Assembly (NCBI RefSeq): GCF_014596085.1
Contig: NZ_JACCJY010000003.1
Coordinates: 310,001 to 374,000, forward strand
Length of the DNA stretch: 64,000 nucleotides
Source: Azospirillum tabaci
GTDB lineage: Bacteria > Pseudomonadota > Alphaproteobacteria > Azospirillales > Azospirillaceae
Reading direction: 5' to 3'
Below the pieces are notes generated by a model, which saw only the letters and a program-made list of their open reading frames with translations, did not search any database and was not told where the DNA came from. Below are positions 47,299 through 55,987 of the stretch, piece by piece (positions within the stretch are counted from its first letter, which is position 1; every line of letters begins with the position of its first letter). Both the position numbers and the translations under genes were made by a program.

Positions 47299-47347
47299 CC
47301 GCTTTACTTGCAAGACCGCCTTACTTGAAGACCGCCCTACTTGAAGA
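47299..47347. repeat. Three tandem copies of a 16-17 bp unit at the end of purU
   Basis: Units ccgctttacttgcaaga (47299-47315), ccgccttacttgaaga (47316-47331) and ccgccctacttgaaga (47332-47347). The third contains the real purU stop codon; on the coding strand each unit repeats the last residues (V/L-F-K, stop) of the gene. The copies look like slippage duplications of the gene end. Confidence 0.85.
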
Positions 47348-48203
47348 CCACGGTGCGTCCGCCGTTCAGCAGAACGCGATGTTCGACGTGATAGCGGACC
47401 GCCCGGGCCAACACGATGTTCTCGATGTCGCGCCCGATGGCCACCAGGTCGTCGGGCGTCATCGTGTGATCGACGCGCTCCGCCTCCTGCTCGATGATCG
47501 GGCCTTCGTCCAGGTTCGAGGTGACGTAGTGGGCCGTGGCGCCGATCAGCTTCACGCCGCGGGCGTGCGCCTGATGGTACGGCTTGGCGCCCTTGAAGCT
47601 GGGCAGGAAGGAATGGTGGATGTTGATGACCCGCCCGGCCATCCGCTCGCACAGGGCCGGCGACAGCACCTGCATGTAGCGGGCGAGCACGACCAGATCG
47701 ATCTTTTCCTGCTCCGCGATCTCCAGCAGTCGGGCCTCCTGCTGGGCCTTGCTGTCGTTGGTCACCGGCAGATGGTGAAAGGGAATGTTGTGCCACGCCG
47801 CGAGCTGGTAGAAGTCGCGGTGGTTGGACACGATGGCCGGGATCTCGATCGGCAGATAGCCGGTGCGGTAGCGGTACAGCAGGTCGTTCAGGCAATGCCC
47901 GAACTTCGACACCATGATCAGCACCCGCTGGCGCCGCCCGGCGTCGTGCAGCTTCCAGGTCATGCCGAAACGTTCGGCCACCTGCTCGGCGAAGGCCGCC
48001 TGAAGCTCCGCCTGCGACGGCCCCGCAGCGGCGGCCGAGAAATGGATGCGCAGGAAGAACAGATTGGTCCCGCGGTCGCCGAATTGCGCGCTGTCGATGA
48101 TGTTGCACGACCGCTCGGCCAGAAAGCCCGACACGGCGTAGACGATGCCCACGGCGTCGGGGCACGAGATGGTGAGGATGTATTCGGAACCGGTGCCGGA
48201 CAT
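47337..48203 (-). CDS. purU: Formyltetrahydrofolate deformylase
   Basis: 288 residues. An N-terminal ACT domain (about 5-85: YILTISCPDAVGIVYAVSGF) is followed by a formyltransferase-fold hydrolase domain with INIHHSFLPSFKGAKPYHQA, then IGATAHYVTSNLDEGPII. These carry the conserved Asn/His/Asp of the PurU active site. PurU hydrolyses 10-formyl-THF to formate and THF, balancing one-carbon pools. The length is typical. The ATG at 48203 is used. The gene ends in a set of tandem repeats. Confidence 0.95.
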   Translation of the reverse strand: MSGTGSEYILTISCPDAVGIVYAVSGFLAERSCNIIDSAQFGDRGTNLFFLRIHFSAAAAGPSQAELQAAFAEQVAERFGMTWKLHDAGRRQRVLIMVSKFGHCLNDLLYRYRTGYLPIEIPAIVSNHRDFYQLAAWHNIPFHHLPVTNDSKAQQEARLLEIAEQEKIDLVVLARYMQVLSPALCERMAGRVINIHHSFLPSFKGAKPYHQAHARGVKLIGATAHYVTSNLDEGPIIEQEAERVDHTMTPDDLVAIGRDIENIVLARAVRYHVEHRVLLNGGRTVVFK

Positions 48204-48386
48204 GCGCGCCTACCGTTGCGACCTGGAATCAAGGGCGGATTCCCTAGCACGATCGTCCGCGGGATGCATCGTGCAATGTGGGAATACCGGAACGCCCTTC
48301 TGGCAGCATTTGGTAAGGATTCCCATGCGACAATGCACCGTTTCGGCATTGGGCCGAGGACGGAGGCGAGCTAGCGGAGGCGAGCC

Positions 48387-48773
48387 ATGGGCATGGGCGG
48401 CAAGATCATCGGCGAATACGCCAAGGGCAAGGTCGACAAGCTGTTGACGCCGGAAGCCGCGGAAAACACGTCTCGGCACCGGATCATGCACTTCCTGGAG
48501 AACATGGAAGCGGCGGTGCTGGAAGCGAATTGCGAGGTGATGGGGAGAGAGCTTCCCAACCTCAACCAGACGTCCTTCCTGCGCATGGCCGTGCGGGTGG
48601 CGGAGCTTCGCGCCGACTATCTGCGGGCTGGGTTGAAGGTGGCGGATCACCGTCACCCCGACGCCGCCGCCATCGAGGAGCTGGCCCGCGTCCGCCGCGC
48701 CTATGAGGAGATGCAGGCGGTTTTCGAGGCGGCGGAGCGGGTGATCGAGCGGGGGTACGTGAAGCTGGGATGA
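48387..48773 (+). CDS. Small helical hypothetical protein
   Basis: 128 residues, probably all helical, with no signal peptide, membrane segment or Cys-based motif. It begins MGMGGKIIGEYAKGKVDKLL, contains RIMHFLENMEAAVLEANCEV and ends in a charged helical segment (VRRAYEEMQAVFEAAERVIE). No family is recognised. GGAGGCGAGCC just upstream of the ATG supports the start. It is divergent from purU (about 180 bp gap) and convergent with trio B. Codon use fits its surroundings. Confidence 0.75.
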   Translation: MGMGGKIIGEYAKGKVDKLLTPEAAENTSRHRIMHFLENMEAAVLEANCEVMGRELPNLNQTSFLRMAVRVAELRADYLRAGLKVADHRHPDAAAIEELARVRRAYEEMQAVFEAAERVIERGYVKLG

Positions 48774-48819
48774 GCGACGACCTCTTCCCCGGCGTCACGA
48801 CCCGGTCCTGTTCAGGGCA

Positions 48820-49341
48820 TCAGGCGTCCATGCCCGGGTGGCGGTAGACCATCGGTCCCGGTCCGCCCTCCTCGCCATTCTTCTCCGGAAGCTGGGGCTG
48901 CGGCAGGGCGTAGAATTTCGGCTTGTCGGGGTCCAGCGTCTTCTCGAAGGGCAGCGTCATCGCCATGCCGGACCGGTTCCTCTCCGCCTCGCGCATCGCC
49001 TGCTGGAGCTGTTCGGCCAGCTTCTGGTCCCAGGCCAGCTTGTAGTAGCGCGGCTCGGCCCCGCCCTCCAATTGGAGCCACAGGTAGATCCCCTGCCCCT
49101 CCTTGATCTGGGCGCCCAGGATGGTGGCCTGGGCGGTGGCGCTCTGCGCCCATTCCATGCGGACCGGCTTCGGCTTGCTGAGCAGGTCGGCCATCCCGGC
49201 GTAGGCGACGGGCATGAAGCCGATGGAGACGGCGACCGCCGAAACCTTCACCCACAGCCGGCGCGGCGCCCAGATGGCGATGGTGGCGAGCGTGGCGGCC
49301 AGGGCGACCGCGGCGACCTGGAAGTCGAGCAGTTGGGTCAT
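48820..49341 (-). CDS. Trio B, third gene: membrane-anchored protein of unknown function
   Basis: 173 residues, a paralogue of the gene at 25436-25972. Two N-terminal helices (about 8-25 and 32-50) are followed by a soluble part (KPKPVRMEWAQSATAQATIL, PRYYKLAWDQKLAEQLQQAM) and a Pro-rich tail (FYALPQPQLPEKNGEEGG). Shared motifs with trio A are EWM/EWA, WDxxxAEQLQ, REAxRN, LPFE and FYAxPQPxxP. The ATG at 49341 overlaps the stop of the partner gene by four bases (ATGA). It is the last gene of the operon. Function unknown. Confidence 0.85.
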   Translation of the reverse strand: MTQLLDFQVAAVALAATLATIAIWAPRRLWVKVSAVAVSIGFMPVAYAGMADLLSKPKPVRMEWAQSATAQATILGAQIKEGQGIYLWLQLEGGAEPRYYKLAWDQKLAEQLQQAMREAERNRSGMAMTLPFEKTLDPDKPKFYALPQPQLPEKNGEEGGPGPMVYRHPGMDA

Positions 49342-49949
49342 GATTTCCTTCCGCTGCGCAGGGGCTTGTAGAGGCTGTGCACGCTGTCGCCGGCCAGTTC
49401 GCCGGACTCCGTCAGCTTGAAGCGGAAGACGGTCAGTTCCTGACCCTCCCGGTCCAGTTGGACGGTGGTGGCGAGAAGCTGGCGCGCGTTGTCGCCGTCC
49501 GGCCGCTTGGCGCTGACCACCACGGTGACCGCGATCGGGAAGACCGCCGCCTTGTTCCGGTAGAGATGCAGGTTCACCGCGTATTCTCCGGGCGGAATGC
49601 CGCGGCTGTAGCTGGCCTCGTAATTCAGCTTCGTCGGGTCGGCGTTGCGGCCGAGATCGTCGCGCAGCAGGTTGAAGATCACGCCGGATTTGTTGGAATA
49701 GCCGACCGGCACGTCGCCCGGCGCCTCCACCCACAGGTCCACGTCGGCGTCCAACTCGTCGGGCCAGCGGGCCTCGATCATGACGTTGCCGGGTGCCGCC
49801 ACGCCCGCCGTGTCGGCCTGCTTGGCCTCCGGCCGGATGTGGGGAAGCAGCAGGATGACCACCGCCACGAAGCCGCACAGCGCCAGCGTGATGACGTCGC
49901 GGAAGACGGTGCCGGCGTCGTCCTCCTCGAACTGGTCAAGGGCCTGCAT
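49338..49949 (-). CDS. Trio B, second gene: single-helix ExbD/MotB-like partner with novel beta domain
   Basis: 203 residues. The helix (about 19-38) starts after Arg17-Asp18 (FRDVITLALCGFVAVVILLL), with the Asp in the position of the proton carrier of ExbD/TolR/MotB. The periplasmic block NVMIEARW, ADVDLWVEAPGDVPVGYSNK, NLLRDDLG, SYSRGIPPGEYAVNLHLYRN and LDREGQELTVFRFKLTESGE is nearly the same as in trio A. The pattern recalls DUF2135/YfaP beta-sandwiches. The ATG at 49949 lies inside the 3' end of the channel gene (14-base overlap); an upstream ATG at 49970 would add seven residues. Confidence 0.88.
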   Translation of the reverse strand: MQALDQFEEDDAGTVFRDVITLALCGFVAVVILLLPHIRPEAKQADTAGVAAPGNVMIEARWPDELDADVDLWVEAPGDVPVGYSNKSGVIFNLLRDDLGRNADPTKLNYEASYSRGIPPGEYAVNLHLYRNKAAVFPIAVTVVVSAKRPDGDNARQLLATTVQLDREGQELTVFRFKLTESGELAGDSVHSLYKPLRSGRKS

Positions 49950-50679
49950 GGCGTTCCCCCACGGCGACAATCTCGGTGATCAGGTTCACCGTGGCGCCCG
50001 ACAGCAGACCGATGTTGATGTTCAGCCAGATGTTCAGGACCCCGCCGACCAGCGTGGTGTAGAGCGCGACCGCCATGCCCTCGATCAGCTTCGACACCAT
50101 CGGGCCGATGGCGGCGACATCGCCGGCCTTTTCCGGATCCACGCCCGAGAGGGCCATGATGAAGCCGATGACCGTGCCGATCAGCCCGAGGATCACCAGG
50201 GTCGAGGAGATCTGCCGCACCGTGCCGATGCGCGCCGACAGCTTGAACTTCAATGACGAGGCGGCGATCGACCGCGCTCCGGAATCCCGTCCGCGGACCT
50301 CCGCCAGATAACGCGCGGCGCGCGACGGGACGGAGGGGTCGAATTCCTTGGCGCGGTTCAGTTCGCGGCTGGTGCGCAGGATGCGCTGCGCCGACAGCCC
50401 CAGGCCGGCCAGGAAGACCAGGAGGATCAGCAGGCACAGGTGCGTGCTGTCGGTGGCGATGATGGGGTCGATCAGCCCTTCCGCCCAGGCGGCGGCGAGA
50501 AGGGTGAAGCCCGCGGCGTTGACGACCGCGAAGCGCAGAAGCAGCAGGTAACGTTGCGACACCAACGACAGTCCGGCGGTCAGTTGGCCGCCGCGGCGGC
50601 GGCGCACGGTGGGCACGAGGGAATGAACGGGGACGTTCTGGGCGTTATCGGCCATGGCGTCCGAAACAGCGTCCGACAT
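49936..50679 (-). CDS. Trio B, first gene: MotA/TolQ/ExbB-type proton-channel subunit
   Basis: 247 residues with four predicted helices (about 44-62, 75-95, 150-172, 195-218). The second pair carries LVILGLIGTVIGFIMALSG and AVALYTTLVGGVLNIWLNIN, the TolQ/MotA channel signature, and the loop begins RILRTSRELNRAK as in trio A. GGAGGG eight bases before the ATG at 50679 decides the start. It is about 30 residues longer than the trio A channel, mostly in the N-terminal cytoplasmic tail. First gene of an operon coupled to the partner gene. Confidence 0.88.
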   Translation of the reverse strand: MSDAVSDAMADNAQNVPVHSLVPTVRRRRGGQLTAGLSLVSQRYLLLLRFAVVNAAGFTLLAAAWAEGLIDPIIATDSTHLCLLILLVFLAGLGLSAQRILRTSRELNRAKEFDPSVPSRAARYLAEVRGRDSGARSIAASSLKFKLSARIGTVRQISSTLVILGLIGTVIGFIMALSGVDPEKAGDVAAIGPMVSKLIEGMAVALYTTLVGGVLNIWLNINIGLLSGATVNLITEIVAVGERHAGP

Positions 50680-51046
50680 CGGGCAGCCCTCCATCCAGGG
50701 AGCAGGGAGCGTTCGGACTGGCACTCCGCAACCGGCGTGCCAGCGGTTTGTCTTCGGTCTCACCCAATCCCGCCGCCCGCCGCCCCGGTCCGTTCATGTG
50801 CTTGGCCGGATGGGATAAATCGCCCCTGTGACAAACAGGCTACCTCGGAAGTCTGCCCACTGCCCTTGACCTCTCCATTGCTTTGGATCAACGGATTCCG
50901 CGATTTTGCGCGGTACGGTGATTAAATTCTGTTCAAAGCCCAGGGCGTGTTCTTGCCATTGCTCATGGAATAAGCAGGATTATGTTGCAGCGCAACATGA
51001 CAATGGCACATCGCCGTAGGCGTCGAAACGCGCGCGCGAATACAGA
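50680..51046. promoter_or_regulatory. Intergenic region upstream of trio B
   Basis: About 370 bp up to a terminator at 51047. The stretch 50855-51000 is AT-richer and holds TGTTGCAGCGCAACA (50982-50996), a short imperfect palindrome that might be an operator. The trio B promoter probably lies close to 50700-50900. No gene, RNA or mobile element is seen. Confidence 0.4.
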
Positions 51047-51080
51047 AAACCCCTTCCCCGCCATTGCGGGAAAGGGGTTT
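51047..51080. terminator. Strong bidirectional terminator-like hairpin
   Basis: AAACCCCTT (51047-51055) with CCCGC pairs with GCGGG and AAGGGGTTT (up to 51080) around a short CATT loop, with one mismatch. A-runs on one side and T-runs on the other fit a Rho-independent terminator in both directions. It lies just downstream of the 55-residue coiled-coil gene (51109-51276, minus strand), whose transcript it should end. Confidence 0.82.
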
Positions 51081-51108
51081 GCGGACGGAACCGTTCGTAT
51101 TCGTTCAA

Positions 51109-51276
51109 TCAAACGTCGCGGTAATGTTCCAGTTCGCGCCGCAGGTCGGTGACCTCGCGCTGCAGCGCAACCACCCGGCCGACGTCGGGAGCCGTGCGGC
51201 GCTCCTCCTTTTCGAGTTCGTCTTCGACCTCGCGCTGCTCCTGCCGGATGATGTTGAACAAGGCTTTCCTCAACAT
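51109..51276 (-). CDS. Small coiled-coil protein, 55 residues
   Basis: Minus-strand frame MLRKALFNIIRQEQREVEDE to a C-terminal DLRRELEHYRDV, 55 residues. GGGAGGTGG five bases upstream of the ATG and a terminator hairpin right after the stop make a complete mini-gene. The sequence is highly charged, with Glu/Arg heptads (EVEDELEKEERRT, VVALQREVTDLRRELEHY) that predict a coiled coil. No family is recognised. It may be a regulatory or scaffold peptide; its transcription unit lies between trio B and the amidase gene. Confidence 0.75.
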   Translation of the reverse strand: MLRKALFNIIRQEQREVEDELEKEERRTAPDVGRVVALQREVTDLRRELEHYRDV

Positions 51277-51568
51277 CGCCACCTCCCGAGCTTATTTCTA
51301 AAATTTTAGCGCTATCGGCCATCATCATCAAGGAATTCTCGGAAAGAGTCGAATCTTCATAGGGTGGCACCCCCTTCCATGACGGCTCAGCCGCGACAAT
51401 TGGCGGAGCTAACCCAGCCGGCCTTGACAACCCTTTTGCGCGTCCCCATTGGTTAACGCTCACACCTTGGGCTCAACCTCAGGCCCTTCCGGGCCGAACG
51501 CCGCCTTTCCGATCGCGCTCAGGACTTTTGGTTTCGGCGGCCCCAACTCCTTGCGGAATCAGGGGCGA

Positions 51569-52366
51569 ATGGAACGCAGACGTCTTCTCCAGCTGGCGCT
51601 GACCGTCCCCCTCGCCGGGGCCGGCGCCTTGCTGTTCCCGCACGCCGCGGGCGCCCAGGCCAAGCCCCGTCCGGCGGCGCGCCCGCGCATGGTGGTGCTC
51701 GACCCCGGCCATGGCGGCATCGATCCCGGCGCCATCGGCGCCCGCGGCACGCAGGAAAAAGAGATCACCCTGCACATCGCGCAGGAGGTCGGGCGTCTTC
51801 TGTCCCGGCAGCACCGGTTGGGGGTGACGCTGACCCGCGACGGCGACCGCTTCCTGGCGCTGGGCGAGCGCGTGGACGCCGCCCGCGCGGCGCGGGCCGA
51901 CCTGTTCGTGTCCATCCACGCCGACAGCGCGCCCAACCGCGAGGCCCGCGGCCTGTCCGCCTACACCCTGTCGGAGAAAAGCTCCGACTCCTTCGCGGCA
52001 GCGCTGGCGCACAAGGAGAATGCGGTGGACCGGCTGGGTGGCGTTGACGTGAAGGACGCCAAGAAGGCCGTGAAGGAAATCCTGCTGGATCTGACGGCGC
52101 GCCACACCCGGCACGCGGCGCTGGTGGCCCGGCACGCGATCGTGAAAGGGGCGGGGAAGGACATGCCGTTGCTGGACAACCCGATGCGCTCGGCCAACTT
52201 CGCGGTGCTCAAGGCGCCGGACGTCCCGTCCGTTCTGCTGGAAACCGGCTTCCTGTCGAATCCGAAGGACGAGGCGATCCTGCGCGACCCCAAGGCGCGG
52301 CAGAGGATCGCCCACGTTCTCGCGCGCGAAATCGCCGGGCTGGTGACGCGCGCGCCCTTCGCCTAG
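51569..52366 (+). CDS. N-acetylmuramoyl-L-alanine amidase (AmiC-like, Tat-type signal)
   Basis: 265 residues. The N-terminus MERRRLLQLALTVPLAGAGA has a twin-arginine-like motif and an AGAQA cleavage region near residue 30. Amidase_3 domain: VVLDPGHGGIDPGAIGARGT (zinc His), SIHADSAPN (second His) and VLLETGFLSNPKDE (catalytic Glu). AmiA/C amidases are Tat substrates that split septal peptidoglycan. It lacks the AMIN domain of AmiC, so it is closer to AmiA in size. The ATG at 51569 gives the Tat signal. It is followed by a BON lipoprotein gene on the same strand. Confidence 0.92.
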   Translation: MERRRLLQLALTVPLAGAGALLFPHAAGAQAKPRPAARPRMVVLDPGHGGIDPGAIGARGTQEKEITLHIAQEVGRLLSRQHRLGVTLTRDGDRFLALGERVDAARAARADLFVSIHADSAPNREARGLSAYTLSEKSSDSFAAALAHKENAVDRLGGVDVKDAKKAVKEILLDLTARHTRHAALVARHAIVKGAGKDMPLLDNPMRSANFAVLKAPDVPSVLLETGFLSNPKDEAILRDPKARQRIAHVLAREIAGLVTRAPFA

Positions 52367-52543
52367 CCCGGGCCCAGCCCGGAATCCTTCGCGCTCGCAG
52401 CGAGTGAAACATTCGTGCATCACCCCCGGGACAAAACCACGATGAAGCCTGACACCCCCAAGATTCCCCATTGCCAACGCACCTGCGGCATGACTTTTTC
52501 CGCCCGCCCGTTCTTTCGGCGGGCCGGGGATCGGAGGCAGAGC

Positions 52544-53128
52544 GTGTCGGGGTTTGGCCGCCTTTGGGCGCTGGTCGGGATGGCCGCTGTCGCGGGTCTT
52601 GCGTCTGGCTGCGCGCCTGTCGTGCTGGGCGCCGCCGGGGGCACCGCCGTCGTTGCGGCCAGCGAGCACCGTGGTTTGTCGGGCTTCGCCTCGGACACCG
52701 AGATCAAGGCCCGCATCAATCACCTGTGGTTCCAGCACTCGCTGGAGATGCACAGCCGCATCGGCCTCACGGTCGATCAGGGCCGCGTGCTGCTGACCGG
52801 CCGCGCCGCCGACGCCCAGATGCGCCTCGACGCCGTGCGCCTGTGCTGGCAGGTGGAGGGCGTCAAGGAAGTCATCAACGAAATCCAGGTGGACACGGAC
52901 TCGGGCATCATGGACAGCGCCCGCGACACCTGGATCACGACGCAGCTGCGCACGAAGCTCACCTTCGATTCGCAAATTCATAGCCAGAATTTCAGCATCG
53001 ATACCGTCAACGGCGTCGTCTATCTCATGGGTCTGGCCACCCACCAGGGCGAGCTCGACCGCGTGATCGAGCACGCCCGCACGCTGCCGAACGTCCAGCG
53101 TGTCGTCAACTACGCCCGCGTCCTCTAG
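52544..53128 (+). CDS. BON-domain outer-membrane lipoprotein (DolP/YraP-like)
   Basis: 194 residues. GTG start at 52544 with GGAGGCAGAGC upstream. The signal peptide VSGFGRLWALVGMAAVAGLA ends in a lipobox before Cys23 (LASGC). Two BON domains follow: KARINHLWF to VKEVINEIQV, and ITTQLRTKLTFDSQIHSQNF to VQRVVNYARVL. DolP/YraP proteins maintain outer-membrane integrity and act with AmiC-type amidase regulation. The amidase gene upstream makes that link likely. The frame is open to 52415 but the extension has no signal sequence. Two downstream genes are on the same strand. Confidence 0.9.
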   Translation: MSGFGRLWALVGMAAVAGLASGCAPVVLGAAGGTAVVAASEHRGLSGFASDTEIKARINHLWFQHSLEMHSRIGLTVDQGRVLLTGRAADAQMRLDAVRLCWQVEGVKEVINEIQVDTDSGIMDSARDTWITTQLRTKLTFDSQIHSQNFSIDTVNGVVYLMGLATHQGELDRVIEHARTLPNVQRVVNYARVL

Positions 53129-53151
53129 CGCACCAGGGTCTCCGCACCGCC

Positions 53152-54540
53152 ATGGCCATCCTGCCCGCCCCCGCCCGCCGTCTTGCCGCCTCCGCCGCCA
53201 TGAGCCTGTTCATGGCGCTGGCGGCGTTCACCGTGGCGGCGGGGGGCGCCGGCACCCCGGCGATGGCGCAGCAGCAGCAGCCGCAACCCGACCAGGGGCC
53301 GGCCAACCGCCTGTTCGTCCAGGCGATGCAGATGATCCGGCAGGCGGACAACACCTACGACATCGCCGAGGAAAGCCGCTTCCTGAAGGAGGCGGACCGG
53401 CTGCTGAACGAAATCGTCGTCAAGTATCCGGACAGCGCGCTGGCCGTCCAGCTCGTCACCAACCAGTTCGTCGGCGACTTCGACTTCTTCGAATTCCGCT
53501 CGCGCATCCGTTCGCTGGTCTGCAACGAGCCGATGACCTCGCTGTGCTTCTTGCACCGGGTTGCGGAGATGCTGCCCCCGGTGGAGACGCCGATCACCGC
53601 CGCCCGCTGGGACTGGCTGTCGCTGGCCGTCGCCTACAACACGATCGGCGACACCGCGCGGGCCAAGGAGATCATCGCGCCTTTCGTCAGCGCGGTGCGC
53701 CGCGGGGCGGCGTCCGACGGGGCCGGCCAGGACCTGTTCGTCGCCCGCGCGCTCGCCCTGATGGGGCAGAACCAGCTCGCGCTCGACATCACCCGGCAGA
53801 TCCCGGAATGCTCGACGCGCATCTACAACCTCGCCGACATCGCCAAGGCGGCGGCGTGGCGCGGCGACATGGCGCTGGCCGGCCAGCTCGCCGAGGAGGC
53901 CAAGGCCTACGCCACCGCCCGAAACTGCAGCTGGGAGCTGGGTCTGGTCGCCCAGACGCTGCTGCGCGCCGGCAAGGAGGGAGCGGCCCGCACCCTGTTC
54001 CTGAACACGGTGGAGACGCAGTTCTCCAAGTTCCGCGAGACCAAGACCGACTGCTGCCCGCCGGAGCTGGCCGTCGCCGCGTCCGAGCTGGGCGACACCA
54101 ATCTGGCGCTGGGCCTGCTGCGCACCGTGCAGGACGAGAATCCCTGGACGATCCCGGCGGTGCTGGGCCGCATCGCCCGCCGCTCCGACGCCTCGGTCGC
54201 GCTGTCCTACGCCGAGCAGGTGCAGGACCTCGACATCCGCGGCGAAGCCCTGGCCGAGCTGATCGAGGCGGCGCTGAAGCGCGGCGACCCGACCAGCGCC
54301 AACGAGCTGATGAAGCGGCTGACCCGTCTGGTGGACGACTCCGCCGGGCGCCGCCCCGGCCTGCTCGCCCAGAAGGCCAAGGCGGAGAAGGTGATGTACG
54401 GCGACGACCGCTGGCGCAAGAGCTTCCAGGGCTCGCTCAACGCCGCGGACCGGGCGAGCAACTTCGTCCGCCGCGACATCGGCGCCCCGCTGCTCGCCGC
54501 GCTGGTGCGGATCGAGACCGGCCTGCCGATGCTCGACTGA
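53152..54540 (+). CDS. Exported helical-repeat protein of unknown function
   Basis: 462 residues. Signal peptide MAILPAPARRLAASAAMSLF, hydrophobic to about residue 35, then a Gln-rich AMAQQQQPQP linker. The rest is made of alpha-alpha repeats similar to TPR/SEL1 (for example LAVAYNTIGDTARAKEII, ALALMGQNQLALDITRQIPE, ADIAKAAAWRGDMALAGQLA, AVAASELGDTNLALGLLRTV). Cys pairs (CNE, CSTR, CSWE, DCCPP) may form disulfides in the periplasm. It is 23 bp downstream of the BON lipoprotein gene, so it is probably co-transcribed with it. The specific role is unknown. Confidence 0.85.
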   Translation: MAILPAPARRLAASAAMSLFMALAAFTVAAGGAGTPAMAQQQQPQPDQGPANRLFVQAMQMIRQADNTYDIAEESRFLKEADRLLNEIVVKYPDSALAVQLVTNQFVGDFDFFEFRSRIRSLVCNEPMTSLCFLHRVAEMLPPVETPITAARWDWLSLAVAYNTIGDTARAKEIIAPFVSAVRRGAASDGAGQDLFVARALALMGQNQLALDITRQIPECSTRIYNLADIAKAAAWRGDMALAGQLAEEAKAYATARNCSWELGLVAQTLLRAGKEGAARTLFLNTVETQFSKFRETKTDCCPPELAVAASELGDTNLALGLLRTVQDENPWTIPAVLGRIARRSDASVALSYAEQVQDLDIRGEALAELIEAALKRGDPTSANELMKRLTRLVDDSAGRRPGLLAQKAKAEKVMYGDDRWRKSFQGSLNAADRASNFVRRDIGAPLLAALVRIETGLPMLD

Positions 54541-54559
54541 GGCCGGCTTGCGGGCCCCG

Positions 54560-55849
54560 TCAGGGCCGCGCGGCCAACACCACCAGCCCGGCCACCGGCG
54601 CGCCACTCTCGTGGCGCAGAGTGTCCGGAGCGAGGCGCAGGACGGTCAGCCCCGCGGCGCTCAGAGCGTCCCGCACATGGCCCTCCGTATGGGCGTAGCG
54701 GCCGTGCGGGCTGACCCGCCAGGGCGCCCCGCCCTCCTCCAGCCGCTCCACCGTGAAGGCCAGCCGCCCACCGGGACGCAGCGCCGCGGCGGCCCGAGCC
54801 AGCACCCCGTCCAGCGCGCCGAAGTAGCACAGCACGTCAGCGGCCACGATCAGGTCGAAGGCCGCCGGGCGCTCCGCCAGGAAAGCGCCGAGTTCCGCCT
54901 CCTCCAATGCGTCGTACAGGCCGCGGGCGGCGGCGCGCTCCAGCATGCCCGGCGACAGGTCCACCCCGACCAGACGGCGGGCCGGGCCACGCAGGAAGGG
55001 ACCGCACAGGCCGGTGCCGCAACCGGCGTCCAGCACGTCCAGCGTCCCGTCCGCCGCGATCCCGGCGTCGGCCAGCGCCTCGGCGAGCAGCGTCGGGGCG
55101 CGGTAGCCCAGTTCGCCCAGCAGCTTGTCGTCGAACTCCCCGGCGAACAGGTCGAACACCTGCCGGACATAGGCGTCGGACGCCCGTTCGCCGGCGTCCA
55201 GGCCGGCGATGGCGGCGCCGATGTGGCGGGCCATCGGATGGTCGGGATGATCGCGCAGCCACAGCCGGGCGAACCACGCCGCCTCCTCGTGCCGTCCCTC
55301 CTCGTGAAGCAGGTAGAGGGCGCCGGACAGGTTGTCGTGCGCCTCGTCCCAGGCGGGCCGCAGCGCCAGCGCGCGGCGGTAGGCGGTGGCGGACTCGGTC
55401 AGCCGGTCGCCGTCGCGCAGCAGGTTGGCGAGGTTGTTGAAGGCTTCCGCATAGGCCGGTTCCTCGACCAGCGCCCGACGGAAATGCCGTTCCGCCGGCG
55501 CCGTATCGCCCGCCGCCTTCAGGGCCGAGGCCAGATTGTAGTGGACCAGCGGATGGTCGAGACCGCAGGCCAGCGCCTCGCGGTAAGCGGCAACCGCCTC
55601 CTCCGCGCGGCCCAGGGCGCGCAGGACGTTGCCCAAGTTGTTGTGCGCCTCCGCGAAGCGCGGGTTCAGCGCCAGCGTGCGGCGGTAGGCGGCCTCCGCC
55701 TCCGCGGCCAGCCCGTCCGAAGCCAGGGCGTTGGCCTCCGCATAGAGGCGCATGGCCTGAGCGGCCAGACCACCCAGCCTCCCCACGCCACGGGCGAGCA
55801 GGCCCGGACGCGGCGACGGGGAACGGGGCGGATCGCTCGGCTCGGACAC
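54560..55849 (-). CDS. TPR-repeat protein with C-terminal methyltransferase domain (paralogue)
   Basis: 429 residues. TPRs fill the N-terminal half (ALNPRFAEAHNNLGNVLRAL, AYREALACGLDHPLVHYNLA, AYRRALALRPAWDEAHDNLS). The class I methyltransferase domain starts near LDVLDAGCGTGLCGPFLRGP, then VGVDLSPGMLERAAARGLYD and LIVAADVLCYFGAL, the same motifs as in the gene at 1848-3218. It sits beside two giant TPR-glycosyltransferase-like genes, which suggests a shared modification system for flagellin or surface glycan. The start is GTG 55849 with CAGGAG upstream; an ATG at 55885 is an alternative. Confidence 0.85.
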   Translation of the reverse strand: MSEPSDPPRSPSPRPGLLARGVGRLGGLAAQAMRLYAEANALASDGLAAEAEAAYRRTLALNPRFAEAHNNLGNVLRALGRAEEAVAAYREALACGLDHPLVHYNLASALKAAGDTAPAERHFRRALVEEPAYAEAFNNLANLLRDGDRLTESATAYRRALALRPAWDEAHDNLSGALYLLHEEGRHEEAAWFARLWLRDHPDHPMARHIGAAIAGLDAGERASDAYVRQVFDLFAGEFDDKLLGELGYRAPTLLAEALADAGIAADGTLDVLDAGCGTGLCGPFLRGPARRLVGVDLSPGMLERAAARGLYDALEEAELGAFLAERPAAFDLIVAADVLCYFGALDGVLARAAAALRPGGRLAFTVERLEEGGAPWRVSPHGRYAHTEGHVRDALSAAGLTVLRLAPDTLRHESGAPVAGLVVLAARP

Positions 55850-55987
55850 GGAACGGCTCCTGAAAGGGGCATGGGCTAACAGCATCTTTACCGGGAACCG
55901 GTGAACATGGCACTCCCTTCCGGCAACAGACCGGCGGAAGGCCCCGCAACCCGGGGCCGGATCGGGCAGACGGAAAAGGCGAACCTC

